Of a stretch of 64,000 nucleotides of DNA, positions 10,190 through 23,500 are shown piece by piece. The stretch covers positions 137,554,859 to 137,618,858 of the forward strand of contig CM066988.1 in NCBI GenBank assembly GCA_033977485.1. Direction: 5' to 3'. Under the pieces are notes generated by a model. It was not told where the DNA came from. It did no database searches and saw only the letters and a program-made list of their open reading frames with translations. Origin of the DNA: Hydrangea macrophylla. Lineage: Eukaryota > Streptophyta > Magnoliopsida > Cornales > Hydrangeaceae. Positions within the stretch are counted from its first letter, which is position 1. Each line of letters opens with the position of its first letter. The position numbers and the translations under genes are program-made.

Positions 10190-10733
10190 CAATGTTCTAA
10201 AAATCGCTAGGCGGCAGGCGGGAAGTGGAGGGGGCCTAGGCGGAAAATTTATTTTTAAGCAAAATCAATAATATAGAGACAATTCTAATATTAAAAAAAA
10301 AAATCACATTATCAACAGTCCACACAAACTGTCCAAAATAATAATAATAATTAACCACACAAACTGTATGCCTCTAAAGTCACACACTCTCGCACGACAC
10401 ACACACACTCACACTCTCGCACACACAGCCGCACGATTTGCACAGTGTCGCGCACACACTCACTCCGCATGACAGTACGACACACACACAGAGTCACACT
10501 CGCACACACTAGCGCCCACACACACACGCACTGGAGGAGAGAGACTCAGAGAGAAGATGCAAGGAGTAAGAAGCCCTAATTTCAGAAACCCTAATTTAAG
10601 AAGCTCTAGACCCGCCTAGCCCCGGCCTAAATTGTTGTGCGATTTTTGCAAAGGATTAGGTGAAAATCGAGGCAGTTGGGCACGGCCTAGGGTCTAGGCA
10701 GCCCGGCCGCCTAGGAGGATTTTTAGAACACTG
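10190..10733. mobile_element. hAT-like non-autonomous element (copy B)
   Basis: The terminal inverted repeats CAATGTTCTAAAAATC and GATTTTTAGAACACTG match copy A at 2460-3170. The flanking 8-mers CTAGGGGT (10182-10189) and CTAGATGT (10734-10741) agree at 6 of 8 positions, consistent with an aged hAT duplication. The interior is mostly a CA-rich microsatellite region (about 10378-10530) and has no coding potential. Confidence 0.65.
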
Positions 10734-11525
10734 CTAGATGTCAAGCAAGTCTTGAAAATCGATTTGGAAAAGATGTTATTTCATGGCGACAATAAGCTCC
10801 TGGCATTTACTTGTTGGATCGCGCCTTCGACGGTGTTACATAGAAGAAACTATGATTCCATTCTAGCCAAGTGTCCAAAGAGAAAGCCAATGGGGTTGAC
10901 AGCTCATAAGGGGTTGAAGGAAGCAAAAAATGACAATGCCCAGCAATACTGGCCATAGACATGGCAATTGTGCTGACGCTGACAACTATCGATAGTATCA
11001 TGATAATAGTGTTAAATTGAACCAAATATAACAGGAAAAAAAAAAAAACAAGAGCATAACACAGAAAGTAGGCATCTAGGCTGTATGGCTTGATTGCAGT
11101 AGCCTGAGGCATGGTTGTCAACTGTGAATTGAATTGTACATTGGTTTGCCAAAATTACGAATCGTAAATCGTATTTTTCAGAAAACAAATAAAATAGGTT
11201 TGAATTATGTACGTATAACAACACATACAGAGCTTAAAATGACCAAAATACCAATTTGACACAAGTTTCATACAATATCAAGGCCCAAAATGTTGAAAGT
11301 TTTCCACTTACATCTTAGAAGTTTAAATTTCAATGTTATTCATAGTGAACCGTATCAGGTTGTATGAAACTCGAATCATCTCACACAAACCGACTCGTGA
11401 ATTGACATATTTTGACAACCATCCCTCCAGTCACTGCAGTAACAGTGAAAGAGGAGGGAGGGAGGAGGAAGGAGATAATGTATGTTGGAAAATAATCTAC
11501 TAAACCAGTCAATTTAGAGGCAAAC
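10734..11525. other. Gene-free stretch, probably NUP205 intron
   Basis: I looked on the minus strand for the exon that should follow HQ at the end of the last NUP205 exon and found none. The 104-codon minus frame at 10807-11121 has no domain I recognise and begins in low-complexity sequence. The stretch is presumably part of a long intron, with the downstream exons beyond position 1. Confidence 0.4.
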
Positions 11526-14500
11526 CTGATGAAGGGAGCTAATGCGAAGTGCTTGAGTGCTATTTCTTTTAGGAAGTGGAGTAACACCAATTGTATCTAG
11601 GTGCTGGCAGGATAAGACAGAAAATATGAACCAACGCAAGCAAGTGGCTGATATCCTTTACCCAGAAAAGGATAAAAATGAAAGGGATGATACAGCACAA
11701 AGATCGACACTGGAGATTAAAAAGGTTTATACTGTACCTTCACAAAGAACTGATACTTTTTGTTACTCAACAGATCCATGGTAGGACCACATGTTAGTGG
11801 ATCCAAGCATAACTCGTACAGAAGCTGCATGAGACAATCAATCGAGGGTTCAAAATTACAAGGAAATTAACTCATTTTCTGAAATTAGGTAAGGATCATC
11901 GAACCTGAAAACCAAATTCGTGAAGCAATGCATTGATATCAGGCTTTGAAAGCTTTTCCAAGATGTCAAGAATAACCTTCAAGCAACTGCGAATTACATC
12001 AAAATCTTCAAGGGACAATCGAGTATACAAGCAATAAAATCAACGTGTTGTAACTCAAGCAATCATAACCTGTAATGAAATTTTGGCTGAAGCATTGTCC
12101 TTTCCACAGTGGTATCAATATCAAACTTAAGTAACAAATGTGTAATATTTGGAGTCGGCCGACTAATATTGTCAATGAGAAGCTGCATTAGTTAGAAGAT
12201 GGCAATATGTGAGCATCATTAAAAAAAACTATGTAACATTCAGCAACTGTCCAGTCTCTCCCAGCCCAATGCAAAGAAAAATATAAGGACTATTTACGTT
12301 TTAACACCCTGTGATTAGGCCCATTTTAGCTTTACCACCGTTCAAAAGTTGACATTTGACAATTAACCAACACAACCCCCCCCCCCCCCCCCCAGTGTTG
12401 TGTTAAGTGCAAACCATAATGGTGTTAATTTTACCTTCAAATGACAAATATACCCTTCATTCATTTTCCAATTATTTGTCTATCTTCTTCATAATAAAAT
12501 TGCCTTAAGTTCTCATTTTAATATTAGTTATACATGGTGGGTGGTGGTGGTATTAATGGTGGTTTGAGAAAGAAATCTCTATTGTGAAAGGCGCGCCTCG
12601 AGGCGCAGGTGGGCGCAAGGTGTGAGCCTCGCCTAAGGCTAGGCGCAACGCATGCTATTAGGCGTAATTGAGGCACAGCTAGGCTCGAAGCGCAGGGCTC
12701 ATGAGGCGCGCACCTACTTTGAAGCAAGGCCCAATCGGTATTTTTATCCCCAAAATCAGTTTGCATGGGAAAGGAGAAAAAAAAAATGAAAGGAGAGTAG
12801 AAAGGACCAAGTCGCGACTTGAAGAAAGGAGAGAAAAAAGCCCTAGACCAGTCGGAAGCTCAGAACCAGACTTGAAGCAACCCTAGACCAGTCAAATCCA
12901 AGTATCTTCTTCTTCTTCTTCGTCACGGCTCTCTCTTCGTTGTTGCGACTTCTTCTTTTTTTTTTCCCATTCTTCTTCCTGCTGCATTCTTCTTCTTCTG
13001 CTTCTTCTTCTTCTTCGCTGCCTCCTTCTTCTTCTTCGCCGCGACTTTTTTTTTCTTCTTCTTCTTCTTCTTCTGCGAAGACAAAGTGAGACTTTTTTTT
13101 TCTTCTTTTTTTTATCCCTTTATAGTTTTTCATACTTTCATCTTCTTTATTATTTTTTTTGTGTTCTTTCCTTTTTTTTTTCCTGTTCCTTTTTATTTTT
13201 TTGTTCTCTTTTTTTCTGTTCTATCTGTTTCCTTTTTTCTGTTCTTTCTTTTTTTTTTTTGGGTTCCATTCTTTCTGGGTTTTTTTTTTCTGTTCTTTCT
13301 TTTCTGTTTTTTTCTTTTTTTTTTTTGGTATCATACTATACTTTATGATTTAATCTTTTTAACTTGTATATAATAATGTAAAATCATATTATAATCATCT
13401 AAAATCATATTTTATATGCTATTTACATGCAAAATTATGTTTTTAAAAAAAATTCTATAAAAGTGCGCCTCGCTTCGCTCGGGCGCGCGCCTCGGATTTT
13501 GCCTAGGCTCCAGGGGACCTTTGCGCCTAAGTGCACGCCTTAAATATTATTTTTTTTGTGTTCTCTCTTTTTTTTTTTCCTGTTCCTTTAAATTTTTTGT
13601 CCTGCTTTGTTCTTTTTTTTTTTCTGTTCTTTCTTTTCTTTTTTCTTTTTTTGTTTGTATCATACTATACTTGATGATTTAATCTCTTTAACTTGTATAT
13701 AATAATGTAAAATCATATTATAATCATCTAAAATCATATTTTAGATATGCTATTTACATGTAAAATTATGTTTTAAAAAAAAATCCTGTAAAAGTGCTCG
13801 GATTTCGCCTAGGCTCCAGGGGACCTTTGCGCCTCAGTGCGCGCCTTAAATAACCTTGAGAATATGGTGGAACAAGGAAAATGTGTGTGTGTTAGGGCAG
13901 GAGGAGGGGGTGGTTTGTGTGGAGTTAATGGGGGCAAAATTTACATTTTAAATTCAAAACTTAGGATATTTTAGGGTTTTGCCACAACCACAAGGGATAA
14001 AGTGAAAATGGACCTAGCGACAAGGAAAAAAATTGTATTTACCGAAAAAAAAATTGAAAAAGAATCAGGCTGACAAAGGGAAAAGAGTGAAAAGTAAAGA
14101 GCAGGCCTCACCTGCAATATTAGAACGCCTAGATCATCACTGCTGTTCTCTATAGCCTGACATTCTTCTGATCGTAGCTCCAGGCAGGCGGCATAATCCT
14201 CGACCAAAGAGCTGGCAGCATTGGATTTTAACAGCAACTGAACAAGCCCAACCATACGAGAACTACAGCATGCAGACCACAAAGTCACTAAGTGCTTGCA
14301 GTCCTTTATATCTCATTTTTAAACAAGGCACATGCACTCACACACACTTCAACCCAAAGCAAATTCGCAATCTTCGCTTAGAATGGTGGACGAGATATTA
14401 CTCAACAGACGGTTTGAACAAAATGGGTACCTTAGAATACTCATAATTTTAACAGAGCACTGCTGAATTTGTGGCAGAAAATCATATCTGACATACTCCA

Positions 14501-17500
14501 ACAGAGCTACAATTTGGTTGTGATCTTGAGAGAGTATAAAATCCAAAGGCTGCATGATTTTGTAAAATAGGCAGTTAAACGTGACAGTCAAAGTGATTGA
14601 CAATCAGGGGAAAACAATAATAAAGAGGGAAGTTTCTTAAGCCATAAAACCGGCACAAACAAATTTAAACTATGAGCAAGTGCTATATTGCAATCAACCC
14701 AATTTATTGTTAACCACCACATGAGAATACTCATAAGTTCAATTGCAGAAATCGACGCACATGGATCTTGGAGTTAATCCATAGCCATGGATTTAGTCCG
14801 GCACGAAGATGGTGAGGCCAATTCTTACAGTGTGAACAAATACCAGTAACAGTAAGAAGAAAGAGGCCATTAAAAATGGCTGTAACCATGGTAAACAACC
14901 TAGTGTGAGATCAAAGAGAAGCAAATTACATGACAAGAGACCTAAGCAATGTCCATGAGCTTGGTGGCTAAAAGTTTATAAGTGACTCAAAGTGAGCAAC
15001 ACATCCACCAATTTTCAAAGGAAAGGATTTGAAATGATGTTGACATCAATTTGAACAGAAAACGATATAATTGTGGTAAGACAGAGAGTGGTGACAAAGA
15101 GGAGAAGCTAAAATGCAGAAAATAGGTTACTGTAACTACATCTGATAAGTCGACCGGAAAGGACAGATCAAACTGATAGCCCTACGAGGACAAAGGTGAA
15201 GGGTAAAATCAATGTGGACCAAGCAACCACAAAGGACAATTAACACAACGATTTATACTTACTTGAAATTAAACAAGTTAACTACATACTTACTTGAAAT
15301 TAAACAAGTTAACTGTAGTTCACAAGAAATATATAAAATATATATATATATCTATAATATATATAAGTGCACGGATCCCCATAAGTGTTTTACACTTTTA
15401 TCAATCGGTGCACTTTCAGTTAAGTGGTTTTCCTTAGAGTTTTAATAAATTTGGTATGTCACTTTTTTTTTTTGGTCCGTCCATGAAAGTACTCCTACTT
15501 TTTTTTTTTCTTTTTTTTTATATCATGTTCATACACTATCTTTACTAGGACTCTAATTAAAATAAAGCTAAAATTTTAACTTCCTAAAATTAATTCTTGA
15601 CTGATACTGACACTTTATGATACGTATGGTAATTTAACTTGGTCAATTTTTTTTTTCACAATTCATAATACGTTCTATATATATATATATATATCCGTGA
15701 TTGAAATAGATCTATTTCATAATGTTAGAGTCCTAATTAACTCCCATCACTTGACTGGAATGGATCTATTTCCATAATTTCTTAGTGAAAATTTGGAGAT
15801 AGGTAAGTCACTATGTTATTAGATTGATCAAAATTAATTGTTTATAATATATTCTCGACAAAAGGTTCTCAATTAATGGAGTCAGTAGGAGTAATGAAGC
15901 CCAATGGTTCACACTACATACATATCAGCATTGGCTATATTTAAATTATTTTGCACTCTAGATGTTGCTTATTTAGACCGTGAGAAAATAGGTTGTGAAA
16001 TAGGTTGTGTGTCTAGCATTTTTGATAAATTTTTGGTTATTGGGACATCAACTATGACTCTGATTTGATCATCTGATTCATCTTCTATGATAAAATATAG
16101 TTGACAAAGTTTTAGATATTCATTTTAGATGTTTATTTTATTAATGATTACTTATAACTACAAGACTTTGTGTGCATCAAAAAAACTTTTTACAGGACTG
16201 TGTGTAAAATTAATGGACACAACAAAGTAGAATAATCGTTACATTTTATGGTTAATTATATTTTACTCCCCTGTGGTGAGGCGCATTTTCTCTTTACCCC
16301 TGTGGTTCAAAAGTGGACACTTAACCCCCTTGTAGTTTCGGACTAAAATGAAACTACTAAGATTTCTCTCAAAACAGCCCCACATAGGGATTAAGTGTTA
16401 AAATTAGCTCCACAGGAGAATTTAAGTATCAAAATTAACACCACACAGGTAGTTAACCCCAAAATTAGCCCCACAAGGGGTTAAGTGTTAAAAATTAGCC
16501 CTACATAGGTGGGTACATGGCAGCATTATCCCCACATAGGGGGTTAACCCCAAAATTAACCTCATAAAGGGTGTTAAGGGTTAATACCTTTAGCCAATTT
16601 TATAATTTCATAAGTGTCCACTTTTGATCCACGGGGGGTAAAGTGAAAATGGGCCCGTTAACCATAGGTAAAGTGTAATTACCCATTTTAATATTTAATT
16701 TATCAGTACCTTCTTATAATTATTAATATAGGTCCACATAAATGTTTAAAAATAAAATTGTGATAAGGAACACTTGGGTGGAGCATTTAAAAATAAAACA
16801 TATATACCAAATTTCTCTCCCTGTACATTCTCTATACTTTTCTCAAAGACATTTCCAATCACCTACATTGTCCTTTGCGGTACCAAAGTTTGAGTTTTGC
16901 TTCTCTCTATTTTTGCTACTTTTGTTATATTTATTGATGTTAGAGATCTTTCATCTTCTTTATTCTTAATTAATTCAACGTTATTTGTAAGATATAATAT
17001 GAAATTATTAACAAGTTATCCTGCTTGAACTTGGAACTAAATTAACATAATGTGTAGAGTATCTATAATAAATTAATCTCTTCTTTACTGTTACGTTCAA
17101 TTTTCTTTAAACCTATATGCATATATATATATATATACATACACATACACTCGCACACATGTACATTGTCTCATCTACGTATCTCTCTCATGGATAAATT
17201 TTTTTGATTCAATGAAGTTGTTTAGCAAGTTAAAATCGTGCACAACTTTGGAATTATACATTAAAGATCATATGTGATTTTATATTATCTATGTTAGTTT
17301 TTTGTTTGTTTATGGTTTCGTACCTCTTCTAAAACAATTTTTGAATAAGGTTCGTACTTTGTTAAAATGAATGATGATTGCATAATTGTTCACAATACGT
17401 CAAATAGTCATATCCTATTGTGTAAACAGAACTTACCTTGTGTCTTATGAATTAAATATTTCATGTTAACTTATTTATTCATTTGTGGACTTTGAAAAAA

Positions 17501-20500
17501 AAAAACTTCACAATTTAGCTTCTTATGTTATAATGCTCTATAGTTAAGTTTTGTAAATATAAAAAGTATTTTGAGTTTTGATAGTTTTTAATTTACGTAC
17601 AGCACTTCAAATTTTCGTGTCAAGGAAAGAGATATAAATGTAAAAATAGTTTAAAGAATTAATCTTGACACCAAGTAATGGAAGGGAATAAGATCAGATT
17701 TAGTTTTCTTTTCTTTTTTTTTTAATTGAAATTAGAAAAAACTGTAAAACAATTTTCTCATTTATGAAACAAGTTATTAAAAAGACAGCTCTTCATGTTA
17801 TCGAAACTAAAATTATGCTCATAAAAAATTATCAACCATATAATTCTTCTTTTTTCTAGAACCTAGGAAGGGAAAATTTTAGTTTTCCTTCAACATAATC
17901 CAATAAAAGAAATTTGAACTCATAGGGTTGATTAGATCAGAATTGATATATTAAAAATATGATACAAAATTTTCGGAATAGAGAAACTCATTCTGATTCT
18001 GAAACTGCAGAATTTCAATACTCCATACGAATCCAAAATTTTGGATTTTTCTAAAGAGTTTTGGATTTTTTTTTTTGGAATTCTTGTTGAAAAAAAAATG
18101 TCGAGTTTTAGTTATTAACAACATAAAATGTTTCATGTCATAAGTTTTGCAAATAAAATACACAGGCATGTATTTATGTCATGTCAAAATTTTCAGATGG
18201 GAAGTTGTGCATAATATTTTAGAAATTAAAATTTTCAACAATATTTTGATTCGAATCTAATTTATTTATTTAAAAACTTTAAAAAAAAATTTAAATTTCC
18301 AATTCAAAATTAATTTTACAATTCCACAATCATAGCTTTAGAATTGGTATAAGAACTTCTGTTCCAATTGCCACCGTATTATGACCACATTATTAGCAAG
18401 AACGACACATAGTCAAAATTGCGATTTTTTTTTTTAAGATTTTTATTTGTAAATTAAGACATAAATTAAAACAATCAACTAGAAGTGTTTGAGTACTTCA
18501 CTTCAACACTTGAGAGATACTTTATCATCTAAATATTTGATATTAGACATCTAACATGATTCTTCTAGACTTTAATACTTGTAAAAACAAATGTTAAGAA
18601 AATGTATGTAGCAATCAAGTGTTTAGCCAGTTTTTCAGCAAAAAAAAGAAAAAGAAAAAAAGAATGTGTTAGTCAATTTGATCATTCAATTTACCCTCTT
18701 GTGCACCAATCACGTGCAAAAGCACGTGATTTAAGACTAGTATATATATATATATGTGTGTGTTGTTCAAAAGTAAAAATGCCCACTGAGCATTCCGCAA
18801 GGACAAGTCATGAGGCTTCTAGCTTTGATAGGAGAAGCTTGGAATTCAGAAAGCCGTATGGAGGGGTGCCTTGAAAGGTATTAGAATATGTATAAATGTT
18901 TTGGCTCAATAATGTTTGATTCTCCACAAAGGGAAGGGTCAAGGTGGCATCCTGGCACAACATTTGGAAGAATAAAAGATTGACCTCTTAAATTAAGAGG
19001 GTATGGTGCTTCCTAATCTTTCGTTCTAGAAAAAGGTGGTAGAGGAGACAGTGTATCATCTTTTCCTTCATTTCCAGGTTTTCAGATAGGAATCATTCCT
19101 GTTGTCGCTTTCAAGTTTGAAGCCATATTGGTTATTCCCTACACATGTTTACATGTTAAATGGTAGGTAAGGCAGGAGATAGGGAGTGGAGGCATTTGAA
19201 GTGAGTTGGCCCCTCTTTGCCTTACGTGGTGCTTGTAGAGAGAAGAAACCGTCAATCAACTCAGGGAATTCGTAGCTTCATTCCTTAATCAGAAGATTAT
19301 TAGTTTGACAACCAAATGCTCATTTATTCCCTTTGCGGGTAACTCGAAAAGTCACGTCTTCTGAGGATCCTGTTCTCACTTGAGGGTATTTGGTTTTCCT
19401 CCTTTTTTCCAGCACATAACGGAATTTACTTATACTACAATGCAAAAAAGAAAAATAATTAAATAAACTCTCCAACAACAGCAGCCCACAAGTAATGAAT
19501 CAGCTTCGAACCCAAGACAAAGTATACGAAGACCTATTTTTAGGCAGTAAACAAGCAATTTGGAAAGCCTCGATAGGATAAAACATTAATGAAGCTAAAA
19601 CCTTGGAAGAGACTAGCCATTGTAGAAAGAGCCAGAAACAAGGCTGAAAATAAATATCTACGTGCCTGAATAAGACATATCAACAACTCAGGGAAACGAC
19701 TATCGACATTCTAGGAAATAAATAAGCAATTTCGAGCTTTGACTCTGATAAAGATAAAATGCAGTCGGAGAAACAAACCAATGTAGAAAAGGTCGGAAAC
19801 CATAATAAATTAAAATACCTGGTAGAGAGGGCGCCAGAAATCAGAAACAATTAAATCCTTCTCCAGAACAAGGATGATAATTTCCAAAGACAGAAGCACA
19901 GCCTTTTCTAGAAGTTGCCCATACATTTGATTAGTGCGTTCAGCGATAATGGAATTGACTCCTGGCAAGAGAATGCCCATGATATTCCGAAATACAGTTT
20001 TCCCACTCATGAAGTCCTGCAAACCATTGTCCTCAAGCATTTATCAACCAAAAAAAGGCTCAAACCAAGCAAGAGAGACACTAGGTGAACAAAATAAGGA
20101 ATTTGAATACTTGAAGACAGCTATATGGAGGTCAAAAGGCATAAACTTCACAAAATTTACATGCAGAAACACTTCAGCTAAGATGTTATGCAAAACTAAC
20201 AAGATAAAGATAAATCACACAGCTACTACCAAATGCTAGAATGACAAACTGGTATTCCAGGACTGAAATTCCAACAAGAAAAACAAAGATGGACTTGGAT
20301 GCTGAAAGAGCACATTTAGGATCACTAACAGGATAAAGATCGGCCAAATTTACTGAGCTAATCTCCAAAAGGGAAAATGGGCTTGGGAGCAGACTTCAGT
20401 CACCTGACTCTCAGTCAAGTCACGGCTCCCAGCTTCACTAATCCAAGATCCCATTGTTCTGGAATTTGGACAATCGTTGGGGTTCACTTCTGAACTACAT

Positions 20501-23500
20501 TTGATGTTCCTTCTCTATGGCGCATTAGATTTTTTAGTATCAGCCGTGATCATACAATGACAGAAACAATAGGAAAGTAAAGCAAGCAATGTAGGCATCT
20601 GCATTTCAAGAATATATCTACCTTCCACCCAGGACTGAAGGTGCTACTTACCAACATACATAAATATATAGAAAATATCAAATTTTCAATAGAAACCAAC
20701 CTACCTGGAAAATTTTCTAGTGTCCCAAATGTCGGAGATTATTTTTCCAAATTAAAACAATTAGGAAGAGTAAAAGCATGACACATTAACAACGCGAATT
20801 TCACATCGAAAACCCAGTAGGGAAATATCAAGGGCACTTGGTACAGCAGTCTACAGCCTAACCAACAATCCACTATGAGAAATAATGAGTTATTACACAA
20901 GCTCCTCTCGACTTTCAGACCAATGCTCAGATCCATAAGCCTCACATACGCCAATCTTTAACTCACACAGTCGCCTTCGCATTCAACCAAATCGCCAAAA
21001 TCGCACCAACAATTCCATAATATAACCCATTGGATCTCAGTATCACAAGATAGCAAATTCAAACAAGGAATCACTCCAATTCCAATCACACACGATTGTA
21101 TATGCGCAAGATATGTCTCCGATTCAATAAACCATTAAAAACGGGAGGACTTTGTGTAGCATCTTTGTGAATTTACAAGTAAAAAAACAATATAGAAAAA
21201 CACTTGAAAAACGCTCAGAATTCGTGCCTTTTTAACTCTCAGATCCACAAGCCTCTCATATGCCAACCTTTTAACTCACACAACTCATCTTCACATTCAA
21301 CCAAATCGTCAAAATCGCACCAATGATTCCCTAATCCAACCCATTGGATCTCGGTATCACAAGATAACAAACATGGAAAAGGAATCACTTCAATTCAAAT
21401 CACTTGAAAAACACTCCGAATTTGTGGCTTGGCCTCTTCCAAAAAAACTTGAAATAAATAGGGCCAAGTGTGATATTTATATTGTCACAGAAACTAATCC
21501 TAAAACTCAAGACAACACAATAATATACAAAAATACCTTATAAAACTCTCTGTAACATAATTTGGAGAGCAACCAGAATACATACTTTCAGCAACTCTAT
21601 GACAGGGAGCTGCATCTGAAGTGGAGCAGATTGCACCACTGCTGAGAGCTGTGGTCGATCAGGGACACTTTCAACATCCTCATCCTTAATGTCATACATG
21701 CTCAGTATCCTGCACACAGTTTATACCAATATGCATCTAATTGAATTTTATGAACTCATAAAGGATGATATTTCGAGCAGAAGAGTTAAATCAGACAATC
21801 TAAATAAAGTGGCAGCACAGAGCCAGCAAGAAAGACCTTAGACAGCATTTCAAGAGATGTTCATGAAAGTTGAGAAAAAAAAAATATTCAAAACCCCTAA
21901 AAGATTCTACAAAGAAGCAGAAGCCAGTCATCACAGTGGTAAAAGATTGAAGCTGTAGAACTCACATTCGGAAATGCTGAAGACAAGCAACAACCAATTG
22001 CCATTTCTCAGAAGGATCTGCATAAGCTCTCTGAGGGAACGGCGCGAACACATGATCATATACAAACCTAAAGATGCCAATGAATCTGAAAACGTATCAC
22101 CAAACATTAGAATGGAACATACACCATATAAAAAATTAAAATGCCATAGAAAAATGATATTATGGGAATTTACCTACGCCCTCTGTCGCTTAAATCCCTT
22201 TCTTCAGTAATTAGAGCATTTAGAAGGCTAAGGAATGAGATTGTTGAAGGGTACTGTTCTCTTCTTGCTTCTATTTCATTCAACTCAAATCGCATATCAT
22301 AAACCTGTGAAAAAACATAGCTCACGTGAATTAATGATAAAGTTGGAACAAGTGAGTAAATAATGAATAATACTGATTAAGCATACACTTACTCAGCTGT
22401 GCATTTCAAGGAGGATTTCCTCTGAACCGTAAATGCAAAGCAAACAAAACATGAACTTTTAAATTGAAAAAAAAAAAGTTTCCAGTGACAAGGGTATAGC
22501 ACTAACCATAACATGAAGGAAACCCACAGGCTCTCCAGGACGGCAACAATTGAAGAATAAAATAAATAAATCAATTTAACATTTTCCAGAATCGGAAACT
22601 ACCGGGGCTTGGAATGAGATAGCTTGAGCCAAGCATTGGGCAATGTGAGCAAGGTCCAGCTAAATGTTCAATCTTATTTGAAAATAAGGGACAAGGGTCC
22701 CAAAATCTCTTAGGGCAACTCAGCAAGCAGGGAATCAGTTCAGTGCAAGCTCAAAAGCCTTGAAAGGTAAACCGATTTTAAGTTGTAACATAAGCTTAAC
22801 AAATAGTAAAGCTGACTAATCTTCATGCTGTAATGGACAGTTCTTTTAATTAAGTAAAAGATACATTTGTACCAAAAGAAAGGGAGATTGAACTGTAATG
22901 TAACCATCATTGGATCTTATGAGCCACGAAATCCCAAATTTAAATTCGCCTATTACTAGCCTGTTGGGAAAATCCACAAATTCTTTAGTCATTTTTATAT
23001 TTGAAATTCTTCTTTCTTAGTATTTCAACGTACAAGGTAGCAACCAAATAAAGGCTACACCAACAGCGCTCACAGTCAATTGCATGATAAATACCCATAT
23101 TTTTCAACATACAGACGCAGTGAAAACCCTCAAACTGTCCACTCCAGTCACTGTCAGAGCAATAACCAAATTTGCTTTAGTAGAGAGCATAGCAACTGGC
23201 ATGAGTAGTTCTCTCTTTGAAGATATGATGCATTTCTTGCAAACTGTGGTAGCATAACCATGATGTTTAGAGATCTCAAATCATCGACCACAATGAGCAT
23301 AACCAAAAACACACCAAACAGAGGAAAAACAAATAACGAAATGGTAACACAAGTTGGACACGAAGAATATTTATGCACCAACTTGCAGGAGGGTGTTGAG
23401 AATCAGGGCTATTTGGGTAAATAAACACTTTAATCTAATAGTAAGATACCCTGGGGCAGTGATAACAGGGAATAATGTTTTCGTCTCCTATTCTTGGTTT

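Noticed and set aside
10807..11121. 104-codon minus-strand frame considered as a further NUP205 exon
   Set aside because: Its translation does not continue NUP205 after exon 25, and it starts in poly-F sequence.
13086..13373. Phe-rich 95-codon frame that looks like a membrane protein
   Set aside because: It is a translation of long T/CTT tracts within a repeat element, and the sequence is duplicated in tandem.
22389..22574. Short minus-strand frames in NUP205 introns (also 23154-23381, 34095-34352 and others)
   Set aside because: They cross no splice signals that keep the NUP205 frame and lie between exons that already join perfectly.
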